A stretch of 64,000 nt of DNA from Apus apus (lineage: Eukaryota > Chordata > Aves > Apodiformes > Apodidae): contig NC_067290.1 in assembly GCF_020740795.1 (NCBI RefSeq), positions 13,622,001 to 13,686,000 of the forward strand, given 5' to 3'. This document shows, piece by piece, positions 11,101 through 26,100 of the stretch; the stretch's first letter is position 1, and each line of letters starts with the position of its first letter. The notes beneath the pieces were generated by a model. It did not search any database, was not told the DNA's origin, and worked only from the letters and a program-made list of their open reading frames with translations. A program made the position numbers and the translations under genes.

Positions 11101-14100
11101 TGGTGGGGATCAGCTGCCTACTCACTGTATTTAGTCTTTGTCAGGACAGAGCAGTTCTCTGAACACTTATCCAGCACCATCTGAGGGCCGAAGAGGTTTG
11201 GACAACATTCCAGCTTGATACATGTTTTTCTACAGAAATCTGCCACCCGATCTGCCGTCCTCACAACCTCCACAGTTGCACGGTAGCTCTTCCCTTTGTA
11301 CCTATCATTGAAAATACCATCATCACTCAGGAATCCTATAATTACCAGGATAAAAGTACTTTACTGAGACTAAAATGAAAATATATTGCTTTGAGATCAA
11401 ACTCAGGGGAAACTTGAGCAATGAGGAGCTCTGACAAGTCCTGGACAACTGACAATTGGACTGACAAGTCCAGGAAACAGGTAGTATTGTCTCTTGGGAC
11501 AGATCCCCAAAAAAAGAAACAAAGGCAACACCAGAGACATGCTTGCAGTAATGGACACAGCAACACTGCCCTGCCAGTGGCTATTAAATACCATGTGAGA
11601 GGACCATCCCAGCGTTTAGACATTCTGTTTTCTTTGTTCCCAGATGGTTTGCACTTTGTTTCTATGAGACTGCAGAAACGTCCACTCTGGCATGGACAGC
11701 TGGTCCCTAAAGCTAAGATGGAGTGCCCCAACTCAGCTAATACAGGTAACAGCAGGCAGGCTCTGGTGAGCTATTCTATCCACATACTATGGCAAACAAA
11801 TGAACTACTGTCACATTTCCAATCAGCTTTTCATCTCACTGCTAAACAATTCATCAGGACAATCACTTGCCATGACTCCACATATTGCTCCTGTTTGATT
11901 TAAATTAAGAAAAGATTTCTTTTTGTTCGTCAGCCTTGCTGTGACACTGACAGATCCACACTGTGAAGTATCTGCCAGAGTCATTAATCATTTCTGCTTT
12001 GTTCTCCCAGCACAGCTGCTGGCATGTGCTGGTATCTCTTAGGGATGTCTCAGGCCTGCAACTATCTAGTTAATGCACTGAAAAAAAGAGCGATATCATC
12101 ATAGTCCTGGTATCTCCGGTGTCACTACTGTGACAAGATAAAGTACGCAGCAACTTCAGGAAACTAAATTTCTTTTTCTCTGTTCTTCAGCTGTATCTTC
12201 TATTTACATTAACTTTTCATACGATCTTCCTATTGTCCAAATCCAGAGTAATCCTCTGATACATGGAAAGGTATCTTTTTACACATTACACTGATCCAAC
12301 AGAAGAAGTATTGACATGTTCAAAACTCAGCAGCAGAGTAAGCTCAGCAGGAAAAGTAAGGAGTGCTTTAGGGCAGGCTGTTGTAGAAAGACTTGCCACG
12401 CCATTTCAGAGCACTGCTGTTAAGTCAATTTCACAGGAACAAGATTCCTCTCAGAAATTTGTATGAAAATGTCATGGGAGTCTGAGAGGCTTCCTAAGCA
12501 GTATGTGCTTCCACTTTAAAATACTGACAATTATCTTGAATTAATTATCTTAAGCCTCACCTGCAGGTCTGTCAGTGCATGGGCTATGTTGTGCCAGGAC
12601 CATACTATTCTTATTCCACCACTAGGTATTTACAGACCAGTAGCAGAGTGCACTTGGCATATTAAGGAACACTAAAATCACATACACTTCACTAGATGTT
12701 CATAAAGAAGTTTGTAAAGATTTGGAAATGCAACGGATGTCAGCATCCTGATATGCTATAAGCAGTTTTTCCTTCTTTGAAATGTAGGAAGTTAAAGCAC
12801 AGACTGCAGAGAACATTGCTATTGGGATCAACTAAGCAGGGAACAGGACAAGAATTTACTTGGCTTTTAGGGTCTCTCCATGCCCATGCCATGCAGCCTC
12901 TTCATCCAACTGCAGCTCTCGCAGGACACGGCTGGGTTTGTAAGCTGCATTGATCAATAAAGTGAGAACCTACAGTGAGGGAAGGAGGAGGAGAAAATAC
13001 ATTTAAGTTATCTGTACAATAAATCTGTTTTAAAGTGCCAGTGTAGAATAGAAAATTACTTCTATTCATCCAGACTATCTAGCATCAAAGCACTCATTCA
13101 CAGCAGGATGACAGGTACCTCCTGATGCTGCCAAAATAAAAACTGAGAGCAGCAGACACTCTGGGCCTTGCCAGACCCCTCAGGATTTGTCTGCAGAGTC
13201 ACGAGTTCACCTAGCAATTTCCAAGTCACTGCCCTTGAATTACACATCACTAAATTAAACCCTGAGGCTGAACACCACAAAGCTTGCATAACTGTAGGTA
13301 AATCTGAGTGATTATCTTAAGAGATTGTTTGATGTGAAAATGTGCCAAAAAATGCTGCAGGATTTTGCTGCCTGCCAACCCACTACTTGCTGCAACATCC
13401 TACCACAGAACCTTAAGCCCTCCTCTGTTTTGCTTTCATGAACCATGACAAAGCCTGTATTAGAATAAAATGAGAATTTCTCTGGCACTGTAATGTAACT
13501 CGAAGTCATGAACAGCCTGAAGTTTGTGGGGGATAGTACAACATGTGCATTCGATTTGTACTTCTCATTTTTAGTACATGCTTATTCCAAATCATTCCCA
13601 AACTGGGTGCATCAGAACCTTGGCATCCCAAACTCACAGCTTAGTCCTACTAATGCAGCAGTCCAGAGGTGTACAGTTCAGAAGAAAAATGTTAAATAAA
13701 ATGTAAGTACCAAACTCTGGGATTCACACATTGAGCAAGGGTCATAATCGAAAATAATACTATTAAACATACTGTGTGAACTTCTGGCAACATTCAGCAG
13801 GATTTGTACATATTTTCTGCTTTCAGGTAGTGAAGCAGGTTAAGCCTTCAAAGTTAAGTGAAGCTGCCACAGAATTTCACACTTCTTTTGGAGTGGTTAC
13901 ATTAGAGTACTGAAACTTGCAGAAAGGATGGAGTGCTTTTTTGCATGCAAAAATGAAACTTCTTGAATAGTCAGCCTGACTCCTGTCCAGTGGACTCTTG
14001 TTTTACAGCATGTCTGCCAGAAAGTGCTTCTTAAGATCCCTCCCAGTATACAAGGTAGGGAAGGTAAAAATTCCAGAGACATTGAGCCCCATTCCTGCAT

Positions 14101-17100
14101 TTTAAGTGATCGTTTCATGAGAGTTCATGTGTACACATACAGTAATGCCTTGGGAAACTTTCAACCTCTCAGGTCAGGTAATAACCACCCCATGACCTCT
14201 TTGGAGATTTCAGAAAAATAATTACTGCTTTGAAGTATCTGCAAATTTGCTGTGAAACACCTTCTGGAGAAGAGGCTCATTGACATTAAAGAATGGCCTC
14301 CTCTTCCTATCTTTACCCCTCTCTCAGTTATGTTTGAAAGCAACACCATAATTTCATGTGATCTTTGCAAATCATATCCAACTTATAAAACACAGAGAAC
14401 TATTTTAATTTTCCAATTACTGAAAATAGTTTACCATTTTTATTAAGAGAATCTGTATTTCCTCTGTTTTAACATCAACAGTGCAGCATAAAGGAATTTT
14501 AGGATTATCTGCAGTTAAACTCTGTTAATTAACATGGAAGCATTTATTGCAGCTATAAAAAGACACTAGCTCCTTTGATTGTGTTAATTACAGGTTACTC
14601 TCTTCTAACCTAAAAAAAGTTTAGCAGTAGAAGGCTGAGTGTAACTCAGATAAATGAGAGGCTTTTACTCTTTCCAGTCATTCCTAAAACAGTCCATGAC
14701 TTATAGCTGATTTTGTACTAAAAGCACTCATTATCAGCTTAAATTTATTAATTACCCATCTACAATTAGAGAGGAACTAGTGTTGACACACTGCTCTGGG
14801 CAGGTCACTGTGTTACCAGCTCACCTCCTTCAGAACCAGAACGCAGTTCCCAGGTCCCACAGACTGAGGGAGCTCCGCGATCCTGCCTTTGTTAAGGTAA
14901 GGCCCTGAGAAGCACCGGTGGTTGAAGTAGATCTTTGGGCAGCAGTACTTTCCATTAATCACCACTGAGAAACGAGAAAGCAAAGATTTAAATCACAGGC
15001 CACAACCTGCCCAGCAAGGAATGGCTTCTTGCAGTGTGCGGTATTTTGCCTGATGTGAAAAAGGGGAGGGAAAAGTCTTGAATTACATAAATTTAGGGCA
15101 GTTCCAGTGTCATGTTCCAATGATTGCACCGGTTATTAGATGTATTTTTTGTATTTCACACACATGCTTGCAAATTGTCAAACTATAGGAGATAAAGTTG
15201 ATAATTTATCAGAAAAGAAACATTTTTTTCCTGCTAGTCTGATATTTCATGGCACTAAACCAGTGAGAACAGGCAAGAAGAAGACAATCCAAACCTTTGG
15301 ATAGCAAAAGTACTTCCTACATAGCAATTATGGATAAATTTTCCAGTCAGGTAATTATCTCTCCCAGACTTCTTGCACCAGAGAAGCTGGCACAGTAATT
15401 CTCCACTGTTTATCCTAAAGTGCAATACAGCATTGCTATGCATTTTTAGTCTCTTTTTCCCCGATCAGCAAAGATGCAACTGATGAAGTGACATAAAGTT
15501 TTCTAAACCTATTAAACAGTTCAATGCTGCTTAAAATTAAAGTTATTTACAAGATGTATTGCAAGATACTTATGTACAAATAGAAAATTGTTTTACCCTA
15601 GCAGTGTTGTAGTTCTTCTTGATTGAGCAACACTAGCACTTAATTATATTCAGTAGTTGATAACTGGCAGTTAAATAAAATGAAGTCAAATTTACATCAT
15701 GACTATTAAAAGCCAATTTAAATGCCAAGTAAGCACAAATCATTTCTCTAAAGCTTGCATTTGGTGCAGCTTCAGATGTGCATTTCACTGTACAGAAAAC
15801 AGCAGAAGAGACATTTTGTTGCCAAACAGATAGATCCGTATGACTGTTTCACCAGCAGATGTACTTATTCATCACACTCATTCTTGCAACAGTTTAGAAA
15901 ATTATTAGATTTTGCCATCTGGCACACAAAGCAGTTTACTGTTTGAATTGCTTTTGTTTATCATCATGATGAAGTTATAAAAACCAGATAGAATCTAGCT
16001 TTGGGAAGCAGGTTTAACAACTCAAGAGCACAAATGCAGCACACCTGTTATGTTTCTCCCAGTGTTACTGAAACTAACAGGTGAAAATAAAATCATCTGC
16101 ATAGGTCACAGGATGCACTTGGCTCCATGTATCTTCTGCTGGGTGAGGGAATGTTCTAGTGTAAAAATCTAATTTCCAGGTTTAATGAACATACCAATTG
16201 CAGGACACAAGTAATTGCTCACTTTCATTTGTTTCATTCTTTTTTGAAGTTCAACAAATCATCAAGAGATGAAACCCTTCCCTCCTCTGCCCTCTCCTAA
16301 CAGAAGAGTGTTAGGAGTGCAGCTGAAAAATGAGGCAGCTGAACTGTTAAGAGGATTTTGTCTTTTGTTAGCCTGCCCTCTCTGATCAATACCTGAGTCA
16401 GATGAGTTCAGCTCCTGGTTCTTTAGTCCATCATGAACTGTCCTTGAAGACAAAATTCTGAAAAGAAGATTTGGACAAGGGACAGTCACCTCTCAGTTAC
16501 TAAAGCCCAATCATTTTTTTTTCCTCCATGTCCAGCCCTACTTATCTGCTTTTTATACCTTCCCCATTTCAGAATAACAACATGCAAGGCCTGTCAAATT
16601 CAGTTTGGAAAGCACTACTGTACTGCTACAGCTACGAGCAATCCTTCCTTGCTTGAAGTACAAGGGCTGCCACGCTGATGAACACATCACACAAAGCTAC
16701 CAACAATAATTTAAATTTTCTGCTTCCTTTTAACTTTGTTTCACATCTCATGGCACAATGCAGTGTACAGTCTTACCTTCTGCATTTTGAAAAAGATAGG
16801 TTTTAAACAAAATACAACCAAAACTGCTCAAGTGCTCTGATTAGAATCCCAATTACAAAACATGGAAGAACAGTCTGCTCAGTATTTTAGGAGCAATGAA
16901 AACATTGGCAGGACTACTGACAGATCTGGTGTTTGTAAAGCTGGAAGAGTCAACAAAGCCAACTGTCAGGCTCTCTACTGAGCATTTCTGAGCAGGCTCA
17001 CATGAAGGGGTTTCACAGGCATGACACAGAGTAAATAGATGAACTACAGATATTAGTAGAACTTTCCTTTTTGGCTAGTCTGGGCCACATTTTATCTGGT

Positions 17101-20100
17101 AAGGAACAATTACAAGTTCATCTACTAAATGATTCACACTAAAGACAAATTTGCAAAATCACAGCTACATGTTAAGGCAGTCACATTTTCTAAGTGTTTT
17201 TATTATAGAAACTGTATTTGAGAATGTAATACAACCAAAAGAGAATCCAGTAATTTTCCCTATGAATCACCATTTAAAAAAAAGGCTCAAGCACAAACTC
17301 ACAAACAGTATTAAGATCAGGGTAGCTTTTCTTAAATGCACTGCAGTTCTCATGGATAACGCAATCTTTTAAAAATGAAAGAATTTCAAACCCAGAACTT
17401 CAATGACTTGACCTATTCAATAATTCAGCTGAGTTGCACTAGCACGCTTTCTTTCTCCCACTACAGCAGTGCAAGAGGTCTTTTTCAACATCTACAGGAA
17501 CTACCAGCATGGAGATAAATGGATTGGAGAATTTCTCAACCCTCAGTATAGCACTTCTGTAAAGCTAAAACTCCCCTAGGACAACATTGTTTACCAACGA
17601 GAGAAAGAAAAAAAGACCCCAACAAAAAATGAAAGCAAAAAAACCCTTTTACTTACTGTTTCTCTGGTTGAACTACTGCAATTTTTTTCTGCTTGTTTAC
17701 TGAAAGGAAGAATAAGAAAATATAAACAGCAAAGCATGGGAGGCAAACTAATGAAACTGACAGTACAATATATAAATATAAAAACTCATTTCCTCCAAGT
17801 TATATGCCAAAGAGAATACATGTTCAAAGTCACTGCAGTGTTAGACAGCCGACCCACCTGCACTAGACACATATTGGCCCATGTAATTTGAAGTAACCCA
17901 AAAGGTTACTTTCACTAAAAATGCATTAAATCAGGCACGCATATTCCCAGTCTGCTAGGAAATCTCACCTTTTGTGCAACTTTTTTTTGCATCATAGCCC
18001 CTAAACTACCTGTAATACCAGCCAAAAAGGAATCATATGCTTTCCTCTTCAGCACTCAAAGGTACTGACCTCTAGCCAAAGGTTAGGTTCATGAGTCTAA
18101 CACCACCTTACTGGCACAGGGAACTTCAACATTGTTCAGTGTTGAAATGGAATGAAATTAGCTGGTTAGAAACACATGTGACTTAAGCCAATTGCTATGG
18201 AGGAAAACACTGTAGCAACTAAGTCAATGAGGCCATGGGTCCACTTGCGAATTCTGGCTTTTACAATCAAGCAGTAATATTAAAAAAGGTAATGCAACAT
18301 GTGCCTCTTCAGCAATTTTGGGCTTTGTCCTTAACAAGGATTGGATTTTTTTTTTAAAGCATCTCTTCTCTATTTAGTTGTCCCCTTCTCCTTCCTCCTC
18401 TGTCCTTGAGGGCAGACATGTCTCAAATTAAGTTTCTCTTGATTTGACTTGCAGTAAATGACAGTTCATTTAAATTTACAATTTTAATACTTAGTTAATA
18501 AATGTTCAGGAAGTTCTTTAGTTTCTGCTAAAGTCCCATTAAACTTTAATAAAGACATCTCACTAACTAGCTGAGAGAAAACAATCTTATGCTGCTTACT
18601 AGTGTAGTTAAAACAGGTAGGATTTACTATCCCACACTTTATCATTAAGGGATCAAAACCATCTGGCCCATTTAGAAAGCAAGTCCCCTTTATTTCAATG
18701 CCAAGATGTCTACACACTCCACACCACTTTGTTAGGGCATTAATTTTTCTTGCACAAGTGCAAGTGTAAAGTCGGTGTCAGGGTCAGGGTTACGGCAAGG
18801 ACAGCTCAGAAAGTACGTGCACAGCCCGAGTGTGTGCCCACAGATGAGATTTCTTCATTATGACTCATGGAGCATTTCCTCGGGCTCGTCCAGCATTCAG
18901 GGGTCTCAAGCCAACCCTGCCTGTTTTGGAGTCATTGTATGGATTCCAACTGGACCTAACAGCCAGGGGAACAGTTGCACAAGGCATGGATTCTTTGTAC
19001 ATGAGTGTTTCCAAATTCAGTGATGTCTGAAATAAATACTTCTGCAGGAGCCTGCCCTTGAAGGTCTCACCATCTCTATCAAACCAGCCAACCACTGCAA
19101 ACAGAACAGAGCTGATACCTATTGCTTTGCGAGGAGGTCTGAGCTGATATCCATTTGTCTCACACCAACCCACTGGAAAGATATTCATTGATTCCACGCT
19201 CACTATACAATCAGGGATGGGCTTCTTGGAGCCTGTTCAGTTTAGAAGAGCAAAGATTGAAACAAAACATAAAATTAAACCCCCACATTTGGTTAATGCT
19301 TGCTATAAAATTGCCAGTGAAGCTGCTTTTACTTATGGCATATCTGGAACACAACAGCAATTGTTTATTCATCCCCTTTTATTTACCAAATTCTTTCCTG
19401 ACCTCATTTCCTTCCTTCTAAAGGCTGGAGATGGGAATTTGCCATCCACAGTTTAGCAGAGATGCACAGTGCATAGTAAGTGCATGCTGATGTACTTCCA
19501 ATCAAGAAATGGGAGTATAATGGAGAAGGGCTGACATAGGCCTACTCCATCTTAATGAAGAACCTCTCTAACAGTTTTCTTCCTAGATCTGGTCAAAGCT
19601 GCTCATAATGCAAGTCACTCATCTGTAAAAATCTTACAAGGCCCTTGCTTTCTAAAAGACACTGATCAGCACTTTGCACAGTGCACTGGCCTCACACTGA
19701 CACACTGCAATGCACAAATGCCATTTTTGCCTGGCTTAAATAAGCACTGCCACCCATGACTAACTGGGAACCAGACAATGCAAATGGGATTCTGCTGTGT
19801 TTTCACTGAGGAAACAGTGATTTGCTGCCCATATACAGCAGGCAGCGAGTTTGCTCCAGATACTGTTCAGGTTTGATGATGGTACAGAAGTATCAATGCA
19901 AGTGCCACTCTCCTCTCCCACATCAGACTCACCCTCCAGCTGAAGCCAGAGGTAGGAATCTTTCAGCTTGGTGACTGTAGCAATGCAAACTTCTTCAGGA
20001 TCAACTGGGTTCACAGCCTCAAGTTTCATATTCTCTTTAAATCCATGGTCAGAAGTTAACTAGGAAGAAGACAGACTACCTCAGCAAAATACCAGCTGTA

Positions 20101-23100
20101 TATCCAGTGTATGATATGAATAGCCATGAGCAGGAGCAACACATAAAAGCTTCAGTGTTTGAGTAACATAGATACTCATGCAGTCAGGGAAGATTTCAGA
20201 TCACCAGCATATTGAACACACACAAATAAGATATATTATGAATGACAAAGCATCAAAGTTTAAATGGCTCTACAGAGAGACCTAGAAAAGAACATGTTTG
20301 TACTCAAGACTAAAGATGCTGAGACTCACTGAAAGGACTGAGTGCATTCTAAGCAACCAGGAATTCTCTGCTGCTTGCTACCTAAGTGCTAAGTCTGACA
20401 AATAGTCTGACCAGGCTCTCTATTCTGTTATGTTAGCTTGGAAATCTATTTCATGTACACAAATAACATTCCTGCCTCATCCAAATGATTTACGGCAGAC
20501 AGCAAAGGAAGCTTTCTTCTAGTTTTACAGTTTTTGGATAAATAGGATTTTAACTTATTTACCAATTTATTCCACTTTTACAAAATATTTCCTAAAATAT
20601 AAGAATGGTTATCTATCCAGCTCTTCAGCATGTGAATTAAAGATAAGAAGTAATGGCCAGACAGAGGAGTCTTCCTCCCAAAGTCACTTTGCAACATAAT
20701 TACAGGATCAATACATTAAGAATTCTGGAACTAGCCTACAGTGATCAACTCTTCTCAGGAAAGGGAGAATAAATTCAATGACCTGCTCAAAGATGCCACA
20801 GCTTACAAGACAGAACAAGGGCAACAAGAATTCATAGCCAGCGACACTCTCTTCAAAAAATGGTAATTACTTATTTTAATTTCTTCCCCTAAGCCCAAGT
20901 ATTGTAAATGGAATTGAGAGGCAGGTGTTAATAGTACCCTTTTCTGCCTGACAAGGTATTCTGCTCTGGGAGACAGCAATACTGTCACTAAACCAACAAA
21001 AGCCCAAAATCTAGCAAGTACTTCAGGCACTCATTAATGTAAAATGATTATTTGGTACTAATTTAAGATGACTTGGTATTGATTAATATAATGTAATGAT
21101 TTTTACAAGCTGAAAGGAAGATTGAAAGAGTGCACTAAGTAAATGAAAACAAGGTCTATTAAAAGGCCTTGTTTCCACAATTGCCCGAGTGCCAAGGATC
21201 GATACTGTTTTATGAGTATTCCATGGACTCTTACATACCTCAATTTTATAAAACACTCATTTCTTTTCGGTCCACCACTTACTTATCTAGGAAGCTGGCA
21301 TTCATCTACTACTGTTCACATACATTTGCACTTAAGAAAGTTCCTTAGCTATCACAAGTACTTTTAAGCAGAAAACATGCAGAAGGTTCTTCTCCCTGGA
21401 ATCAAAAAGTGCCATTCACATAACAGAGGAGAGATTTTTCTGCAAGAGAACCTTACCAAAGTGAAGCAGCTCTGGGGAGCTGCCTCAGCACCACATTGTT
21501 TGAGGTAGTCTGCCCAATCAAAGTCCTGCCCAGGATAACCTAGGTAGAGAAAAAACAAAGAAGTTAGTTAAATGGCGTGAGAACAAACACCTCATTTCAA
21601 GCTGACATGGAGTACAGATCAGTGAAATCCGTTTGGGTCACTCAAGTCTGCCAGCTGACTAGGGCTTCCCTGAGCCATCTGAGGTCAGCCCATAGCATCG
21701 TTCCCAAGTATTTGAGATACTCTCTTTTCATTGCAGAAGGGCTTTGGGCACTGCCCCACCTTGATTCCCATTGATGACTTGAAATGGTGTCAGGTTTCAC
21801 TAACTCAAAGCTCCTGTTTCTCAGAATTTGATCTTTGTGGCTCTACACTTGGGCTATTACATGTAATTCTTTTGCAAAAGTGTAGTCCTAAACATACAGC
21901 ACTCTGGGGATTGGCAATCTGCTTCCTTCAAAGAGGAGCAAGCATGACAAGTTTGCACAACCATACCTGGTGGGGGACTGAGATGCAAGCCGTTCTTCAG
22001 GCTCCACTGCACGGGGAAAATACCAGCACTGTTGACATGACAAATGTAAGACTGGCTGGTTGTACGCTCTGGCCTCAAGTCATCAATTTCTATCATGAAA
22101 TATTTTTCATTGAATACCTGTAGTTAGCCAAAAGAGAACCACGTGATCTTGTAAGTAGCAGATTCTGATCTACTGCTCCCTCCTCCCCATTTTGGTAACT
22201 TCATTAAACAGCAACACGACATGATGGAAACCTTAAAGTATTGTGAGGGTAAAAAGAAATAAATTAAAAAAAGAATCTAAAGGATTCATAAAGCAGCAGA
22301 CTCCTCTGCATCATCTGGAAGCTAACAAAAATAAGCAATAATAAAAGACATAAAATGTATGAGCACTTAAAAAATCAGGTGATCAAGTGCTATATGAAAT
22401 TTTATTTTGAAAAATGCAGGGAAATTAAGACCTTGCAGTCCTATTACCATTCTGTAATAACAAAACTGCTTATTTCAACAAAGCTGAACTGTGTCTAGGA
22501 TAGACTGTCACAAGTAAAACAACTATACTGCTGAAGTAACTAGAAGCAGGACATGAAAATACCAAGAAAAGTAATTGCTTGGAACTGGTTCTGCCTTTTT
22601 AGTAGTAAGCAAATATCTTGGCTTACTACATCAAAGCAGATCTCTTTACAACCTTTCACCTGTTTACTAAAACAGGACAACAGAAGTTGGTCAAAACCCA
22701 ATTATGTTGGGGAGTTTTCACATCAACTTTTAAATCCATGTATGGGCCCATGTTTAAAAACCAGGCTACTTAAACATCAGAGCTTGTGCACAGGAATGAC
22801 ACTAACTTTTGCAAAAAAAAAAAAAAAACAACCCAAACAAATCACCACCCAAAATCTATCTTCAGTTGGACACTCAGACTATAAGGGATTATATCTAATT
22901 TTAAAAATCTGGGTTTGACAATTTCGGCATTTTGATTTTTAAGCTTGTATATTTATGAACTCCTCCCCAACTTTCGAGTCCAACATCTTCACCATCAACA
23001 GTATGTTTTTCCTTGGCAACCCATCCCCTATTATTTCAAAATAATTTGAAAACTCATTCAATATTTTACGATAATCAATTAATGAAAACTTCCTGAGCAT

Positions 23101-26100
23101 TTAAGAAGTAGCAATTGAATTTAATCTTAATATGACAAGTTAAAGAATCCTGGTACCTTAAGAACTGTAGCAGGAGAGATTACAAAAGGAGCCACTGGGT
23201 CCACAGCCTCTAACTTCATGCCTTCAGAGAAAGAATGCACTCCAATCACAGGCTTATCCTAAAAATGAAGTATCAGAGTAACAGATTAGGTGTTACATGT
23301 GTTAAACTTCCCAATGTACTCAGTGTAGTAACCCTGCACTCCTCTACAAGGTCAGTGATGCACAAGACCAGCTCATGAACAACCAGAGATGCCATTATAA
23401 AGGATAAAAAACAGGGATTTTTCCCAGTATGACAACATATCTGTGATGGGTGTGTTGCCTAACTTAACAAGAATTGTACCAGTATGATTTTTTAAGACAG
23501 AGAAACAAAAAAAATTAAACCAACAAAACAGCCTAATAAGTTTCAGTAACAATGACTGACTTATCTAAATAATTTCTAAGGAACATAGTATTTTTGTAAT
23601 ATTAGCCACAGTATTAAACTACACATTTTGTATCTTTACCTTAAAGAGATCTGTAGGAACTGACGATTCCTCTTCCTCCTCTTTCACCTTCTTCAGGATC
23701 TCTTGCCAATCTGCTTCACTCTTTAAGGACCTAATGGCTTAATTAAAAATAAAGAAAAAGAGCAAATGAAGTAATCTTCTTTCTTCTTTTCCCTCAGGTA
23801 AGTTTGATTTGTGCTCCTCCAAGTGTTAAATTCCCATCTGTTCAGAATCTGTGCAGATACCTTCCTTCTTAAAAACTTACTGTTTTCTGAGACATTTGGA
23901 TGTGTTACAAAAAGGGACTGAATTCCAGCAGCAGTATCAACCATACTCTGCCCAGTCTAGTTCTGACAAACGGAGGTCACATCAACACTGAGGAAAACTC
24001 GACAAGTCTGTGAGCATATCAAAGGCTCTTACATGGGTATAAAAAGGAAGCAAGTCTAGTAGCTAACTAGTATTTTTAAAAGCCATTATTCATGTAAATA
24101 ATGCTGCAGAATCCACCCATCTCATTTCTGTCAGGGATTTGACATCTGCCTGTTCACAATCCTGATTTCAGCAGAGAATGCTCCAGTGGCAGCAAAGGCA
24201 GTATGCTCAGTCACTTCCATGGAAGTTGTTTTGTTTTCCTCAGCATGAATTCTTCTTGCCATAAGGAGAAAATGTTTTTAAAAACCCACAACAAAAATAA
24301 CTGCTCTAAACAACCTGAACTTCCCCAACTAACAGCACAGAGTGTGCCAGAACCCTAGATGTACACCTGCTTTTGCAGAAAGAATTTAAGGTAAATGTTC
24401 AACATTTTCCAGTGTTATTCCAAAGTTTCTCCTCATCAGGAAACATGTTACACCATTGCTCAGCTCCTAAGCAACCACAACCCCTTTTTGCTTCAGTCAT
24501 TTTACACTCCACTTCCTCAGTGACCCACCCTGACATGCACATGCCTGGAAAACATGGTAATTTGTCCCCTTCTCTGCCTCTGCTTCCACAAACTCATTCC
24601 CTGGGCACACATTTTTAAGGACATTTTCATATCCACATAATACCTCTTTAGACAACACCTTTATTAGCCCAGGGGACCTGGAGTCAGCTGCAAAAGCTTG
24701 CTGTGAGCAGTACTTAAAAAACAGATGACTTCCCCTCAGTCCAGGATACAAATCTACCAAAAATAGCCATGAATGCAATCTCTGCCTCAGTTCCTCCCTT
24801 TCCACAAACAGGTAGAAAGTTTTGACAGCGAAAACCATTTAGCAGCTTTTGAGTAAGTGGGTAAAAAGTCTTGAAGGACTAGATACTGGTGTTTTCACTT
24901 AAAATTTCCTTAGATACAGTATTTGCCAGATCACATGCTGACCATATGCACCCAGAAGGCAGATTCAGAGCACCAAAGCAGCAGCAGTTTTGTCTAGCCT
25001 CTGATCACCAGATAAATGTTCTGAAGTACCTAAAGGTGGTTGCAGGCTATATCCATGTTGAGCTGCCCACCCCACTTGATGAAGAAAAGGGTCCAAGTAG
25101 AATATCCATTGGTCGAATTTGTCAGAATCCTCCAGCCCTTCATATCGCAGTTTAAGTCTCCCACCAACATTGTCTACCACATTGACTATCCAGGCTTCCA
25201 GGGAATCCCGGGTGTTTTGCAATTCTAGTCGGGAGCCTGGTGCAATCAGATCCAATGGATTTTTCCCTCTGTGAAGCTAGAAAAAGAACACCAATTATTC
25301 TGTACAACAGAGCAAAATAAATCCCATACTTCCCCTTCCTTGTACTCACTCCATTTGCATAAATGAAGTATGAATACACGTCCCTTACTAACTCAAGACA
25401 AAGACAACAGAAATTATAATGTTTAGAATCACTGGTGCTTGCAGCAGAGCTTCTGCACTGCCTGTAGATACAGTCACACATTTCCCTTAAATTCCTATCA
25501 TTTTCAGAAGCATCATCACTTATATATTCAAGGTCTGAAGGAAACATGAATAATCTCTTTCTAAAATTGAGTCATCTAGCATGCAAAGATGACTAGACAG
25601 AAAAGATAAAAAGAGAAAAATGTTAGTTGTGAGAAAGATGCCAATGTAATTTTTCAAAAAAATTATGTTCTGTACTTTACAACCAGACACTGATATGGGA
25701 TGTAAGTATTATTTTAAGTGCAGAGGAGGGGAATAATAACTTGGTTCTTCATGAGCAAAGAAGCAGGATTTAAATGAAACAACAACCTGCCAATTAGTAA
25801 AAAAACCCAACAAGTATTAGTGAAAGGAGCCAACTGAGGAAATGGGACAAGATAAATAAAGTACTATATCCTTAGTGCTGTATGAAGGAGGAGCCAAAGA
25901 GGAGGAAGACTGAAACCTAAGGGAGTCTGAAAAAGGTCTTTCTTCTGATAGCATTAATGAACAGCCCAAACCTGCAGTGACTGATATGTTCCAGGCCAAC
26001 ACTAACAAAATTAAATACTGTAAATAGGAAACAATAGAGAGTGGAACTTTAAGGTCAGCAGTGTACTATAATGCTCCCAGAACTTAAAAAAGAAATTGGA

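Noticed and set aside
11431..11471. Direct repeat CTGACAAGTCC twice with 30-base period
   Set aside because: Two copies of 11 bases with no further structure. Too little to call a repeat element.
11421..11903. 160-codon open frame on the plus strand
   Set aside because: Antisense, entirely within the intron between coding exons 15 and 16, low-complexity composition, no recognisable motif.
18778..18796. GGGTCAGGGTTA-like interstitial telomeric repeat
   Set aside because: Only two imperfect hexamers, which is chance level.
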